Positions 34,786 through 44,232 of a stretch of 64,000 nucleotides of DNA are shown here, in pieces. How positions within the stretch are numbered: the stretch's first letter is position 1; every line of letters begins with the position of its first letter. A model generated the notes under the pieces. It was not told the origin of the DNA. It searched no databases and saw only the letters and a list, made by a program, of their open reading frames with translations. A program made the translations under genes and the position numbers. Origin of the DNA: Porphyra umbilicalis (Eukaryota; Rhodophyta; Bangiophyceae; Bangiales; Bangiaceae); assembly GCA_002049455.2 (NCBI GenBank), contig KV918814.1, positions 62,001 to 126,000 on the forward strand, given 5' to 3'.

Positions 34786-34945
34786 GTGGTAGTGCACCCA
34801 CCCCCCCCCTCCCGTCGGCCACGCGGTCACGGTCAAGTAGGAGAGCGCTTCGGGCGGGTACCCGCCGCCCCCCCCCACCCCCGGGTAGGCCCCCATGGGC
34901 GGCGACGGCGGCGGCGGCGGGCGGTAAGGGCGGCCACCCCCCCGC

Positions 34946-35130
34946 GCCGCTTGTGGTGGGTGTTGGTGGCGGGTGTTGGCGCCGGGTGTTGGCGGTGGGG
35001 CTTGTGGTGGATGTTGGTGGCGGGTGTTGGTCGGCGCCGGGTGTTGGTGGTGGGGCTGTTGGTGGGCGCCGGGTGTTGGCGGTGGGGCTGTTGGAGGAGG
35101 TTGGTGGCGGGTGCTGGCGGTGGTGCTGTT
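34946..35130. repeat. GGGTGTTGGTGGYG minisatellite
   Basis: About ten imperfect tandem copies of a roughly 14-28-base unit around GGGTGTTGG, separated by GGGGCTGTTGG variants. It creates long open but repetitive frames on both strands. Confidence 0.75.
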
Positions 35131-36598
35131 CGTGCGTCTGCACGTGACGTCGTGTAGGGTGAGGGTCGGTCGCGTGAGACGACCCCATGGTCCGTCTTCG
35201 CGACGCGGACCGCCACGTCGTAGCTTGCCTTTATCCCTGGCTCCTGCCACTCGTAGTGCAATTTGTCGGTTAATGGTGGGCCCCCTCTTTATCGTAAGTG
35301 CCTTGGCAATGCTCAGAGACAGCCGTGCTCTGTCACAGATGCAGTCCCCAGCAGCGGGCATTCAGTCCCGCTCTCTCCCGGATTATGGGTCACTATGTAG
35401 CTCTGCTGCCTATTCTACGGCTAACCGAGCTAAACCAGCCGTTGCACGCGCCAGGTCCTGGCACATGCTCGGACCCCTCACGAGAGAGGTCAACAAACGT
35501 GCCGAACGGAATCGCCATCCGCTCGGGGTTTGTTGCCCGAACAAACGGCCAAACGGATCGGCGTGCCGTTGTCCATTCCCGAACAGGCCATTCCGTTTGG
35601 CGTTCCGTTGTGCTGCATCCTTCACCGACGTTCTTGGCTGCATTGCCACGCACGCCCCGGCGCTGGCGCGTGCCCACCCCGTGGTGGCGCGTAGAGGCCT
35701 TGGGGGGGGGGGGGGGGGGCGCCGTCCATGCACGACCGGGGGCTCGGATTGATTATTCTGGGTGTCGCTCCCCCACCCGTCGCTCGGCCGCGCGCGCGTC
35801 GACGCGCTCGCCCCGCCGCCGCGGCCGGCGGCCGCCAGACGGCGGCCGCCGCCGCGCGCGGCCGCCGTGCACCCGTGGCGGCCGCCGTGCATCCGTGGCG
35901 GCCGGCGGCGCGGCGCGCCGACGCGCGCCGCCGCGGCTGCTGACAAGGGCCCGCCCCGCGCCGGCGCGCGCCGCCGCCGCCCGGCGCCGCCGCTGCCGCG
36001 CGCCGCCGCCGGCATGTCGGCGGCGACCGCCGCCGCCTGCCCGCCCTGTCCCTGCGCGCGGGCGGTGACGCGCCCGCGCGCACGCGCTTCCCCCCGCTCG
36101 CGCCAGGCGCGCGTGGGGGCGCCCCTCGGGGGCGGCGTGGCAATGCGAGGGCGCGGGCGCCCGCGTCACAAGGGCGGGCGCGCGGGTGCGCCGCCGCCGC
36201 GGCCGCCGTGGGGCGGGCGCGTCGCCCGCTGCGGGCCCCCCCCCGCGGGCGCGCGGCGGCCGCGACGCGCCTGCCATTTGGGGCGCCCGCGGGCGGGCGG
36301 GCGGGCAGACGGTCGGGCGCCCACCGCGGGGGGGCCTCTGCCGCCGACGCGTCCGCCGCCCGCCCGGCGGCGCGGGCGTGCGTGGCGGCCACGGCGGCGG
36401 CGGCGGCGGCGCCGTCTGCGGTCCGCCGACGCCGACGGCGGCGGCGCTCCCGCGCGGGCGCGCACGGGTGCCCCCCCCCCCCCCCCCCCTCCACTACGCC
36501 CCTGATCCATCCCGCGCGGCATCCGTCAAGCGCAAGCGCTGCGTCGGGCGGGCCCTCCCCGCCCCCACACGCCCCTGCAGACGCCCGCGCCGCCCTTC

Positions 36599-39511
36599 AT
36601 GGCAGCGACGGCGGCGGGCACCACGACCGCCACGGCCACGTCGGTGGCCGGCGGCACGCGGTCCCCGCTAGGCGGGCCAAGACGCGCAGCGGCGGCGGCC
36701 GCGGCGGCAGCGGCGGCGGCGCGCGCGGTGGACGGTAGCGGCGGCGGCGGCGGCGGCGGCGGCGGCTGCGGTGGCCAGGGGACTCGCAGGGTGCCCTACC
36801 GGCAGCGGCCGTCGACGCCCATGGCCACGCGGGAAGGTGGCAGGGCGGTGCGGCCGGCGTCGCGCCGACGGCGCCTACCGGCGGCGGTGGTAGCAGCCAC
36901 CGCGGCGGCCGTGGCGCTGGCCCTTTCCGCCCCCGTCGGCAGCGTCGCGCCGCTCGTCATCCGTGCGCCGGTGGTCGCCGTCCCCCCGCCTCCCACCGCG
37001 CTCGGCATCACACGCCCGTCGTCGTCCCCCCCCTCCCTCTCGCTGCTGCCGTTGTCCCCCCCCCCCCCCCCCCATTCCCCAAACGCACACCCGTCGGTTG
37101 GCGTGGACGGCGGCAGCGGCGGCGGCGGCGGGGGGTGGCGGCGCCCCCCCTCCCCCGGCCGAGCACCTGCGCCTGGCCGTCGCCAAGCTGCGCCTGGAAC
37201 TCCGCCTCCGCACCGACGAGGCGGAGGCCGCCGCCGCGGAGGAGCAGTACCTCGCCGAGTCGGTGCGCCTCAAGCGCTCCCAAGTCGACGCGCGCGCGGA
37301 GGAGCGCCGCCTCGACGCGACCGCCGCGGGCGACCGCCGCACGCAGCTGGCGGCGGTGGCGGGCGGCGCGCCCGCCGCCGCGGCCGCCGCCGCCGCGCTC
37401 GCCGCCGAGGCGGCGACGTTGACCGCAACGGCGGCGGCGCTGCGGCGGCAGGTGGAGGGGGAGGTATCCTCCCGGGCGGTGGTGGCGTCAAAGTTGGCGC
37501 GCCTCGGCATGGACGGGTTTGTGGCGGCGCACGCGACGGTCTTGTCGCCAGTCGTGGGGGGGGTGTTGCGGAAGAGCGCGGAAGCGCTGACCCCGTTTTT
37601 TGATACGATTGCGATTGCGGCGGAGAGTACGTTGGGGGGGACGGTTCTGAGGGGGGCCAGGGGGGTGGGGGGCGGACGGCTGGTGCGCGTTGGGCTGTGG
37701 GTGGGGGGGCGTATGCACAGGAGGCGGTACAGGTGCGGGGCGCTCCGTCGGTGGGGTCGTCGCGGCGGTGGTGTCGGCGTTGGAACCATCCGGGAGTGTC
37801 TGTGAGCGTGGAGGGTGCTGGGCGGGCAACGTCTCGTCCGTCGCGTCGTGCAGGTGTGCGGTGCTGACCGGCATTGGCGCGGTTTCACCGGGCACCCTTG
37901 CTGACGCCATCCCTTGTTCCTCCTTGTCGCGCTTTGGCTTGTTTCTGTGCGCGTTTGTCTGCGTCTCCCGTTTCCCCGTGGCAGCCAACAACCGTCTGGT
38001 CGAGCACGTGGGCGCTGAAATCGACAAGCAGCTGCGGCTGGACGTGGTGCACTCGCCTTTCCTCTCGGGCATCCTCTTCTACGTGGTGCTGCTCGTCCCC
38101 CTCCTGGCCGTCACCACCGTCGCGCGGCGCCTCATCGTCACGTCCGCGTCGTTTAGCGTCTCCCACGTCGTCCTCATGTCGACGCTCTACTATGCGGGCG
38201 TCTCCCTGCTATGCGTCGCCACCGCCGTGTACACGGGGCGGGACCCGCTGCGGCTCTTTCAGCGACGCAACGAGCACGCCTTTGACGCCTTTCTCCTCCT
38301 CCTCATGGTCGCCTACGCGTGGCACCTCGGCCTCATGGGCGTGCAAGCGGCGCTGCTGCGGGACGCCAAAAATTGCAGCCAGCTGCTCGGCTCTGTGGCG
38401 GTCGCCGCCCACTTTTACCTCTTTGCATGGCGCAAGGTGTTTCTGGACCAGCGCCCGTCCCTGCCCCTGTCGGCCTACCTCGTGTACGCGTCGGTGTTTG
38501 CGGTGGTGGGCGTGGAGCGCGCGGAGCGCGTCGACCTCCTCCGCTACCTCACCCCGTCGGCGTGGGCGGCCGGCGCCGACAGGCGCGTCGGGCGTGCCGC
38601 AGCCGCCGTTGCGGCGGCGCTGCCACCCGCCACCCGCGTCGGCCTCCGCGCCCTCCTCCGCCGCGCGCGGCTGGTGGTGCGGGCGGTCGTGCCGCGCGCC
38701 GCCGCCGACGGGGGCCACGCGGGCACGACGGGCGGCGACACGGGCGGCCGCCGGCTGGCCGCCTCTGCCTCCTCCTCTGCCCGCCGCGTCGTGGCGGGCG
38801 GGGAGCGGGGGCCCCCTCGGACGGCTGGACGAGCGGCGACGATGGGGGCGGCGGGCGGCCGCGGTCGGGCAGCCGCCACTGGGAGACCCGCCCGCCGTCG
38901 CGGGGCGGCAGCGTCGGCGGCGGCCGCCCGTCGGCAGGCGCCACGGGCGGCGGCCGCCGCGACAGCGTCGGACGCGACGGCGTCGGCCGCGGCGGCAGTG
39001 CCGGCCGGCGCTCGCGTGCGAGCAGCGGCGGCGGGGACGGCGGCGCGCTCGCCTTTTTTGCGGGCCGCAACGAGCGGACGGCGCGGTCGGGCAGCCGCGG
39101 ACGGCGGTCGGGCTCGGAGCGGGCGCGGTCGGGCTCCCGGCGGCGGGGGGGGGGCGCGCCGTGGAGCTCGGCCACAGTGGGGGGGACAGCGACGAGGGGG
39201 GGGTCGTCCCCGACCGGCGGGTCGCGTCGGGGCGGGGTGGGGGCGGCGCCGCCGCCGACGGCCGCGGGGTGACGGCGCTCGCCTCGTACCTGTACCGCCT
39301 GGGCAGCGGTGATTTGGAGGCGGGGGTGGGGGGGGGGAGCGCCGCCGCCGCTGACGGTGCCGGCGGGGATGCGGCCGTAGCTAGGAGAAGCGGGCGCCGT
39401 CGGAAGGCGCGGGGGGTGGGCCGTGGCGGTTCCTCGCCCGACCAGGTGGTGTGCCACCACCGCGGGTGGTCACGCGATTGGCGATGTTCGCAGTGTGTCG
39501 GCCGGGATTGA
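36599..39511 (+). CDS. Signal peptide / coiled-coil / multipass membrane protein, novel-looking, one intron
   Basis: The likely start is ATG 36821 (36599 is also in frame): MATREGGRAVRPASRRRRLP then a hydrophobic core (AAVVAATAAAVALALSAPV), like a secretory signal. The frame changes at C/G runs 37056-37150. A coiled coil follows (HLRLAVAKLRLELRLRTDEA, then DARAEERRLDAT), then SPVVGGVLRKSAEALTPFFD. A 358-base intron at 37627-37984 (GTACGT donor; long pyrimidine tract then GGCAG) joins AIAAE to TNNRLVEHVGAEIDKQ in phase. Five membrane segments follow, e.g. SGILFYVVLLVPLLAVTTV and AFDAFLLLLMVAYAWHLGLM. The tail is Ser/Arg/Gly rich with further frame changes at 38806-38816 and 39147-39157, ending after GVTALASYLYRLGSGDLEAG. 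I recognise no family. A lumenal coiled coil with a multipass domain suggests a receptor or sorting protein, which is speculative. Confidence 0.6.
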
Positions 39512-39886
39512 GGCGGGGGCGCGACGCGGCGTTGCCAGACACTGGCTGTCTGCGGTTTGGGTGCCGTATCCCCTCGGCCCCAGGCTCTGCTCGACCCGCT
39601 GCCGTCCCGTGCCGGCCCCGCCACGTGCCCGCATCGTATCCAAATCGTATTCTGCTCCTACTATGTGCAGCGCCGAGGCTGGTGCCTCCCGCAAACAACA
39701 AACAACAAACAGTCAATACGTCGCACCCCCCCGCCCAAAGAGTCCCCCGCCTATGTGCACTGTCGCGCCGAGACGGGCCGCCGCCGCCCCCGCCGGGTGC
39801 GGCCCACCCCAAAGAGTTGCAGCCGCCGCCCCCCCCACCGGCTGCCGGCCGGCGCCGCCCCCCCCGCGGTGCCGGCGCGCGAGCCC
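39512..39886. other. Convergent spacer, membrane protein / Ala-Gly-Pro protein
   Basis: These 375 bases lie between converging 3' ends, of lower G+C than both neighbours. No coding or repeat features are recognised. Confidence 0.35.
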
Positions 39887-42262
39887 TCACGGCGGCGCCG
39901 TGCCGCGGCGGCCGCCCCCCGGTGCGGGGGCGGCGCCCCCCCCCCCCCACCAGCCTCCCCACGGCCCCACCGCCGCCGCCGGCACCGTCGGCACCGACGC
40001 GGAGCGGTGGAGCTTGCGCACCTGCGCCGCCGCCACCGCCCGCACCGCGCGGCGCGTCATGTCCGCGTCGGCCGCCAAGTCCAAGTGGCGCTCCCCGAGC
40101 GGCGACGCCGACGACGCTGCCGCCGCGGCGGCGGCGGCGGCGACAGCAGCAGAGGCGGTGGGGGTGCCCCCACCCGCGCCGGAGAGGGCGGGCGACGCCG
40201 ACGGGGCGCCGCCGACGGGCACGGCCGCTGCGGCAGCGGCGGCAAACGCCGCCCACGCCATCCCATTGTCGGTCGCACCGCCCGACGCCACAGGCCGCGG
40301 CGCCGACGCGGGCCGCTGCAGGCCACGCACGGGCGTCACGGCGGCGCCGCGGCCGCCGTCACCGCCGCCGCCACCGCCGCTGCAGGCGCCCCCCCCGCTG
40401 GCCGGGGACCCCCCCCCCCCGTCGGCCTCGACGAGCCCCGCGTCGCGCGCCGCCGCGCAAATGAGCGCGAGGAGCACTGGCGGCAACGGCGGGAGCGTCA
40501 GGCGGAGGGCGTCAAAGGGCGGCGCGGGCACGCCACGCAGCACCTGCCGCAGGTAGTTTGGGCTCTTGACGCCCGCCGCGGCGAGCGCCGCCGCCGCCGC
40601 GCCGAGGTCGTCGGGCTCCGAGCCGAGCTCGGGGCTGTAGCGTGAGAGCCACGCCGCCCAGTCGTAGGTCACGCCGCTGGTGGCGGCAGCGGCGGCAGCG
40701 ACAGCGGGGGCGGCGGCGCCACCGCCGCCGCCGCCCCCACCGTCGCCGCCGTTTGTCGGCGGGAGGAGTAGCGGCGACGCAGTCGTCACGGCACGGTCGG
40801 CGTTTGCCGGCGTGGCGCCCGCGGCGCCGGCGGGGTGGCTGTCTGCCGAGTGCGGGGACAGGGAGCGGCGGCTGCGGCCACCGTCACCGTCGATGCCACC
40901 GCCGCCATGGCCCGACGGCCACCCGCCACGGGCGCCGCCCCAACCGCCGACGCCGCCGCCGCCAGCAGTCGCCTCGGGCGGTCGCCCCCCCCCCTCGGCG
41001 GGTCCCGCCCAGGCGCGCCCCGCTGCCGCGTCAGCCACCGCCGCCGCCGCCCGCAGTGCCCACGATGCGGGGCCGCCGCCCCCATTCGCCACCGGCGACG
41101 TGACGGCGCCCGCCGCCAACGGCGTCACCGTCGCCGGTGCGGCGGCGCGGCGCCACCCGAGGGCGCCACCCGACCGCCCCGGCGGCGCGCTCGACCAGCG
41201 CGCGGCCGACGAGGAGCGCGCCGACGCGGCCGACGCGGCGGGCTTGGACGCGCTGGCGACCGCCGGGAGCGACGCGTACGGCATCCCCGTCGTGGCGCCC
41301 CCGGCGCCGCCGGCGACGCCACCGCCGCCCCTCGCGCCGCTGCCGCCGCCGCCGCCCCCACCGCCACGACTGCCGACGCGGCCGACGCGGCCGCCGGCCG
41401 CCGCCGCGTCTGGTGGCAATACGGTCAGCGGTGGCAGTGGGGAGGCGGTCGCCTTGGCCCCCCCGCGCCCGAGAGAGAAGCGCGACAGGAAGCCGCGGGC
41501 GCCGACGCCGGCCACCGGCGTGGGCGCGGGTGCCACCGCTGCCGCCGTCGCCGCCGCCGCAAAGCCGGCAGGCGTGGGCGGCGGCGGCGGTGGGGTCGAC
41601 GCGCGGGGTGGCGGCCGCGGTGCGGGCGTCGGCGCGGGCGTCGGCAGTGGCACGGGTCGCGCCGGCGGCGGGGCAGCCGCCACCGTCGGCACCGCCGACA
41701 GGGCCGGTGGCGGGACGACCAGTGGCAGACGCCGCGGCGGCAGCCGGCGGTCGCCCCCCTCGCCGTCGACGGCTGCGGCGGGTCGGCTCGGCAGGGACCC
41801 GGCACCACCGCCTCGACTTGCTGCGGGTGCGGCGTTGGCGGCGGCGGCGGCGGCAGCCTCAGCGGCGGCAGCCGCCCCGCCCCCTCCGCCCCAACGGTCA
41901 TGGGTGGTGGGCCAGCCCAGGCCTTGGGCGGCGACCACCTGTGCGGCAGCGAGGAGGGAGAGGATGCGCGGGTCCCGCCGCGCCGGCGGGCTGCCCCCGC
42001 CCGCCCCGTCGGCGGGCGGCTCACGGCCGCGCTTCCCCGCGGGCGTGCCGCCGCCGCCATTGCCTCCGCCGCCGCCGCCGCCGCTGCCGCCGCCGTCGCC
42101 GTCGCCGTCGCAGCCGCCGCCACCGCCGCCGCCACTGCCGCTGTATCCCGGGGGTGAGGGTAGGGGTAGGCCGTCGCCGGTGCCCCCACTCCCCCCCCCC
42201 CCCCCACCGCCGCCGCCGCCGCCGCCGCCGTCCGCCTCTGCGCCGGCGCCGTTCGACTCCAT
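39887..42262 (-). CDS. Large Ala/Gly/Pro-rich protein, function unknown
   Basis: A single open frame of about 791 aa from the ATG at 42262 (MESNGAGAEADGGG); an in-frame ATG at 42325 is possible. Low complexity dominates, but ordered segments recur: RRDPRILSLLAAAQVVAAQ, ARGFLSRFSLGRGGAK, and a conserved-looking stretch at about residues 560-640 (GVTYDWAAWLSRYSPELGSE, KSPNYLRQVLRGVPAPPFDA, PPVLLALICAAARDAGL). Late segments include GERHLDLAADADMTRRAVRA and QVRKLHRSASVPTVP. The frame stays open through many G-runs, which argues that it is translated. A regulator with intrinsically disordered regions is possible; no domain is recognised. Confidence 0.5.
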   Translation of the reverse strand: MESNGAGAEADGGGGGGGGGGGGGSGGTGDGLPLPSPPGYSGSGGGGGGGCDGDGDGGGSGGGGGGGNGGGGTPAGKRGREPPADGAGGGSPPARRDPRILSLLAAAQVVAAQGLGWPTTHDRWGGGGGAAAAAEAAAAAAANAAPAASRGGGAGSLPSRPAAAVDGEGGDRRLPPRRLPLVVPPPALSAVPTVAAAPPPARPVPLPTPAPTPAPRPPPRASTPPPPPPTPAGFAAAATAAAVAPAPTPVAGVGARGFLSRFSLGRGGAKATASPLPPLTVLPPDAAAAGGRVGRVGSRGGGGGGGGSGARGGGGVAGGAGGATTGMPYASLPAVASASKPAASAASARSSSAARWSSAPPGRSGGALGWRRAAAPATVTPLAAGAVTSPVANGGGGPASWALRAAAAVADAAAGRAWAGPAEGGGRPPEATAGGGGVGGWGGARGGWPSGHGGGGIDGDGGRSRRSLSPHSADSHPAGAAGATPANADRAVTTASPLLLPPTNGGDGGGGGGGGAAAPAVAAAAAATSGVTYDWAAWLSRYSPELGSEPDDLGAAAAALAAAGVKSPNYLRQVLRGVPAPPFDALRLTLPPLPPVLLALICAAARDAGLVEADGGGGSPASGGGACSGGGGGGDGGRGAAVTPVRGLQRPASAPRPVASGGATDNGMAWAAFAAAAAAAVPVGGAPSASPALSGAGGGTPTASAAVAAAAAAAAASSASPLGERHLDLAADADMTRRAVRAVAAAQVRKLHRSASVPTVPAAAVGPWGGWWGGGGAAPAPGGGRRGTAPP

Positions 42263-43822
42263 CGGCCGCCGTGGCGCGCGGCGGCGCTGCCGCCGCGGCG
42301 GAGGCGCGACGCCCCGGATGGGCACGGGCGGCGCCGTTGTGGCGGCACGGCGACCGCAGGCGACGGTCGGTCGTCACGGGGGGGCGGGCGGCTGCGCGCA
42401 GCGGGCGGTGGCCGCCAGCGCGGGGGTCGGGGGGGGTGCGTGCCGCCGCCGCCACCGCCACCACCAGCCGCCGACAACGCCGTCGCCGCCGTCGCCGCCG
42501 TCGCCGCCGCCGCCGCTGTGCGACGTGCGGGCGCCGTCGTGGCAGGGGTAGAGACGGCGACGGGGATGACGGCGGGGTGGGGGGGGGCGTGGGGGGGCGG
42601 GGGGGGCGGGAGGGACGTGTCGCCGACGGCTCTGGGGATTGGGCGGCGCCCGCCACGCGACGCCCCGCGGATCCGTGCGCCCGCCTGTGGGGCGGAGAAT
42701 CTAGGCCGGTGGCGGGCAGACGCGTACGCGCACAGCATTCAATATGGTAGAGCCGCCCAGATGCAGTCGAAGCGACCTCAAACGGGGCGCCGCGCGCGCG
42801 TTGGAGGGCGCCCGCGCCGCGCCCATGCCGCCGCGGCCCGCCCGTCTGTCTGTCGGCAGGCGCGGCGCCCGTGACCGTCGCGTTGGCCGAGGCCGACGCC
42901 CCTGGCGGCTCGTGGTGGGGAGACACCATTGGCGAATTGGATTTTCCCGCACAAGGCCGCTGCGGGCGCTCGCGTCCGCGGGCAGTGGCGGTGACTGCTG
43001 CCAGCAGAGGGGTTCGCACTGCCACGCCGCCCCCCCCCCCCCCCCCCTCCCCCCCCCGCCCGCCCCCCCCCACCCGACATCTGTGCGGCGTGCACAACGC
43101 GGCGGGGCGGTCCCGTCGCCCTCCAAGGCCCCACCGGGGTTTGGGGATAGCGGCGGCCCCGCGTGGCACGCGGGGCGGGGCGAGCAGCGTCGGCCGCGCC
43201 CGACTTGCATGGCAACGGGACGGGGAGCGCCGACGCCGCGCGCCGCGACCCCGGTCGCCTTCCAAGCCCCCGCCCACCCCGCGGGGGCGCTCCCATGCGC
43301 CCCGGGCTCCACGGGTCGCGGGGACGGGGGAAAGCCGGCAGCCTTCGTAGCGAGCCCTTTGGGCAAGGGGGGGGGGGGAGAGGAGACGGCGACTGGGCCC
43401 CCCCCCCATGGGTGGGATGGCGCCTCTGGCCAGTTGCATGTCGACGCTAATTGCATGCGTTGGGCGCCTGGGCATGCAAGCCGTGGCCCCGCCGCCGCGT
43501 CAGCCGCGCCCGCGGGGGTGCGCGCCGCGGTGCTCCCGCGGTTGGCCACGGCGGCAGCGTGCCGGCCGCGGGTCGTGCCGGCCGGCACGGCCGGCGGGCA
43601 ATCCCGCGGGCAACCAGACGCTGCGGACAAGGGGGGCGCCAACGGCAGCGCGCCGTGCTTTGCGAGGCGCCAGCTCGGGCCACAGTGTGCGGCTCGGATG
43701 CATGCTTCGTGGGCCTCGTGGAAGGCACGGGATCTGTTTCTTGTGGTTGCTGCATGCAAGTCGAGCGATGACGTGATCCACGGCCATCGCATTCTACCTT
43801 TGCGGGAAGATATGCTGTATCC
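42263..43822. other. G+C-rich intergenic region upstream of the hairpin MITE
   Basis: About 1.5 kb with long overlapping open frames on both strands, expected at this composition. No segment reads as a recognisable protein. Confidence 0.35.
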
Positions 43823-43958
43823 TACAGCCGTTCTCCCAAAAATCCCGCACTCCAACTGTTGCAAAAGAGTTCCAAATCGGGCTCTGCGGAGTCGTAGAGG
43901 CCGATTTGGAACTCTTTTGCAACTGTTGGAGTGCGGGATTTTTTGGAGAACGGCTGTA
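43823..43958. mobile_element. TA-flanked hairpin MITE, 132 bp
   Basis: Two 56-base arms (43825-43880 and 43901-43956) are inverted repeats with only two mismatches, around a 20-base loop. They start CAGCCGTTCTCC and end GGAGAACGGCTG. TA stands at both outer borders, as for Tc1/mariner-type target duplications. No coding capacity is present. The near-perfect arms indicate a recent copy or gene conversion. It lies about 270 bases beyond the MTRR stop codon. Confidence 0.8.
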
Positions 43959-44232
43959 ATTGATAGAAACAAAAAAAGGGGCACGTTACAATACACGACG
44001 CTGCGCGCGTGGCGCAGCGGGCGAGCCGATGCCGACGGTGCGTCCGTGCCAGCGTGGAAACGGCCAGCGCGACGGGCGGCGGCGGCCACTGCCACTCCTA
44101 TGACCCTGCACAAAACTAGACGCTGATGGCCACGAGTGCCGTGCCGCAAACAGCCCCCCAAAACCAGAGCCGGCCGCCATGCCACCCCAGGCGCAGCCGC
44201 CCGCCGCGGCGCCCCGCCCCCCCGCCGCCCCC
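43959..44232. other. MTRR 3' flank
   Basis: A short spacer between the hairpin MITE and the MTRR stop codon. Nothing recognised. Confidence 0.35.

Larger units (their letters stand above)
23226..35642. mobile_element. Possible large DNA transposon carrying two divergent genes (limits tentative)
   Basis: This lower-GC island is bounded by imperfect inverted sequences. TGCAGCCAAAAACG begins at 23226, and its counterpart TGCAGCCAAGAACG is read on the minus strand from 35642; both continue through GTGAA to a GGAATGCAG/GGATGCAG motif. Inside lie a Plavaka/CACTA-like transposase gene (+) and a repeat-rich gene (-), both transcribed outward. No convincing target-site duplication was found, so limits and unity are inference. 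The compositional change near 23.05 kb and 35.69 kb supports a foreign insert. Confidence 0.35.
34278..36598. other. Low-complexity spacer after the transposase
   Basis: From 34500 to 35130 the DNA is microsatellite and minisatellite (listed separately). From 35140 to 35640 it is ordinary composition with repeated AACGGA/TTCCGTT motifs near the proposed transposon end. From 35700 to 36600 it is almost pure G+C with open frames in all phases and no recognisable protein. Confidence 0.4.

Noticed and set aside
34946-35130. Regular repeats considered as a CRISPR array
   Set aside because: Units are contiguous and variable without unique spacers; this is a minisatellite in eukaryotic DNA.
23241-35396. 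TAGTG at 23242 and CACTA at 35391 as CACTA-element ends
   Set aside because: The motifs point the wrong way (an element should begin CACTA and end TAGTG) and have no matching flanks.
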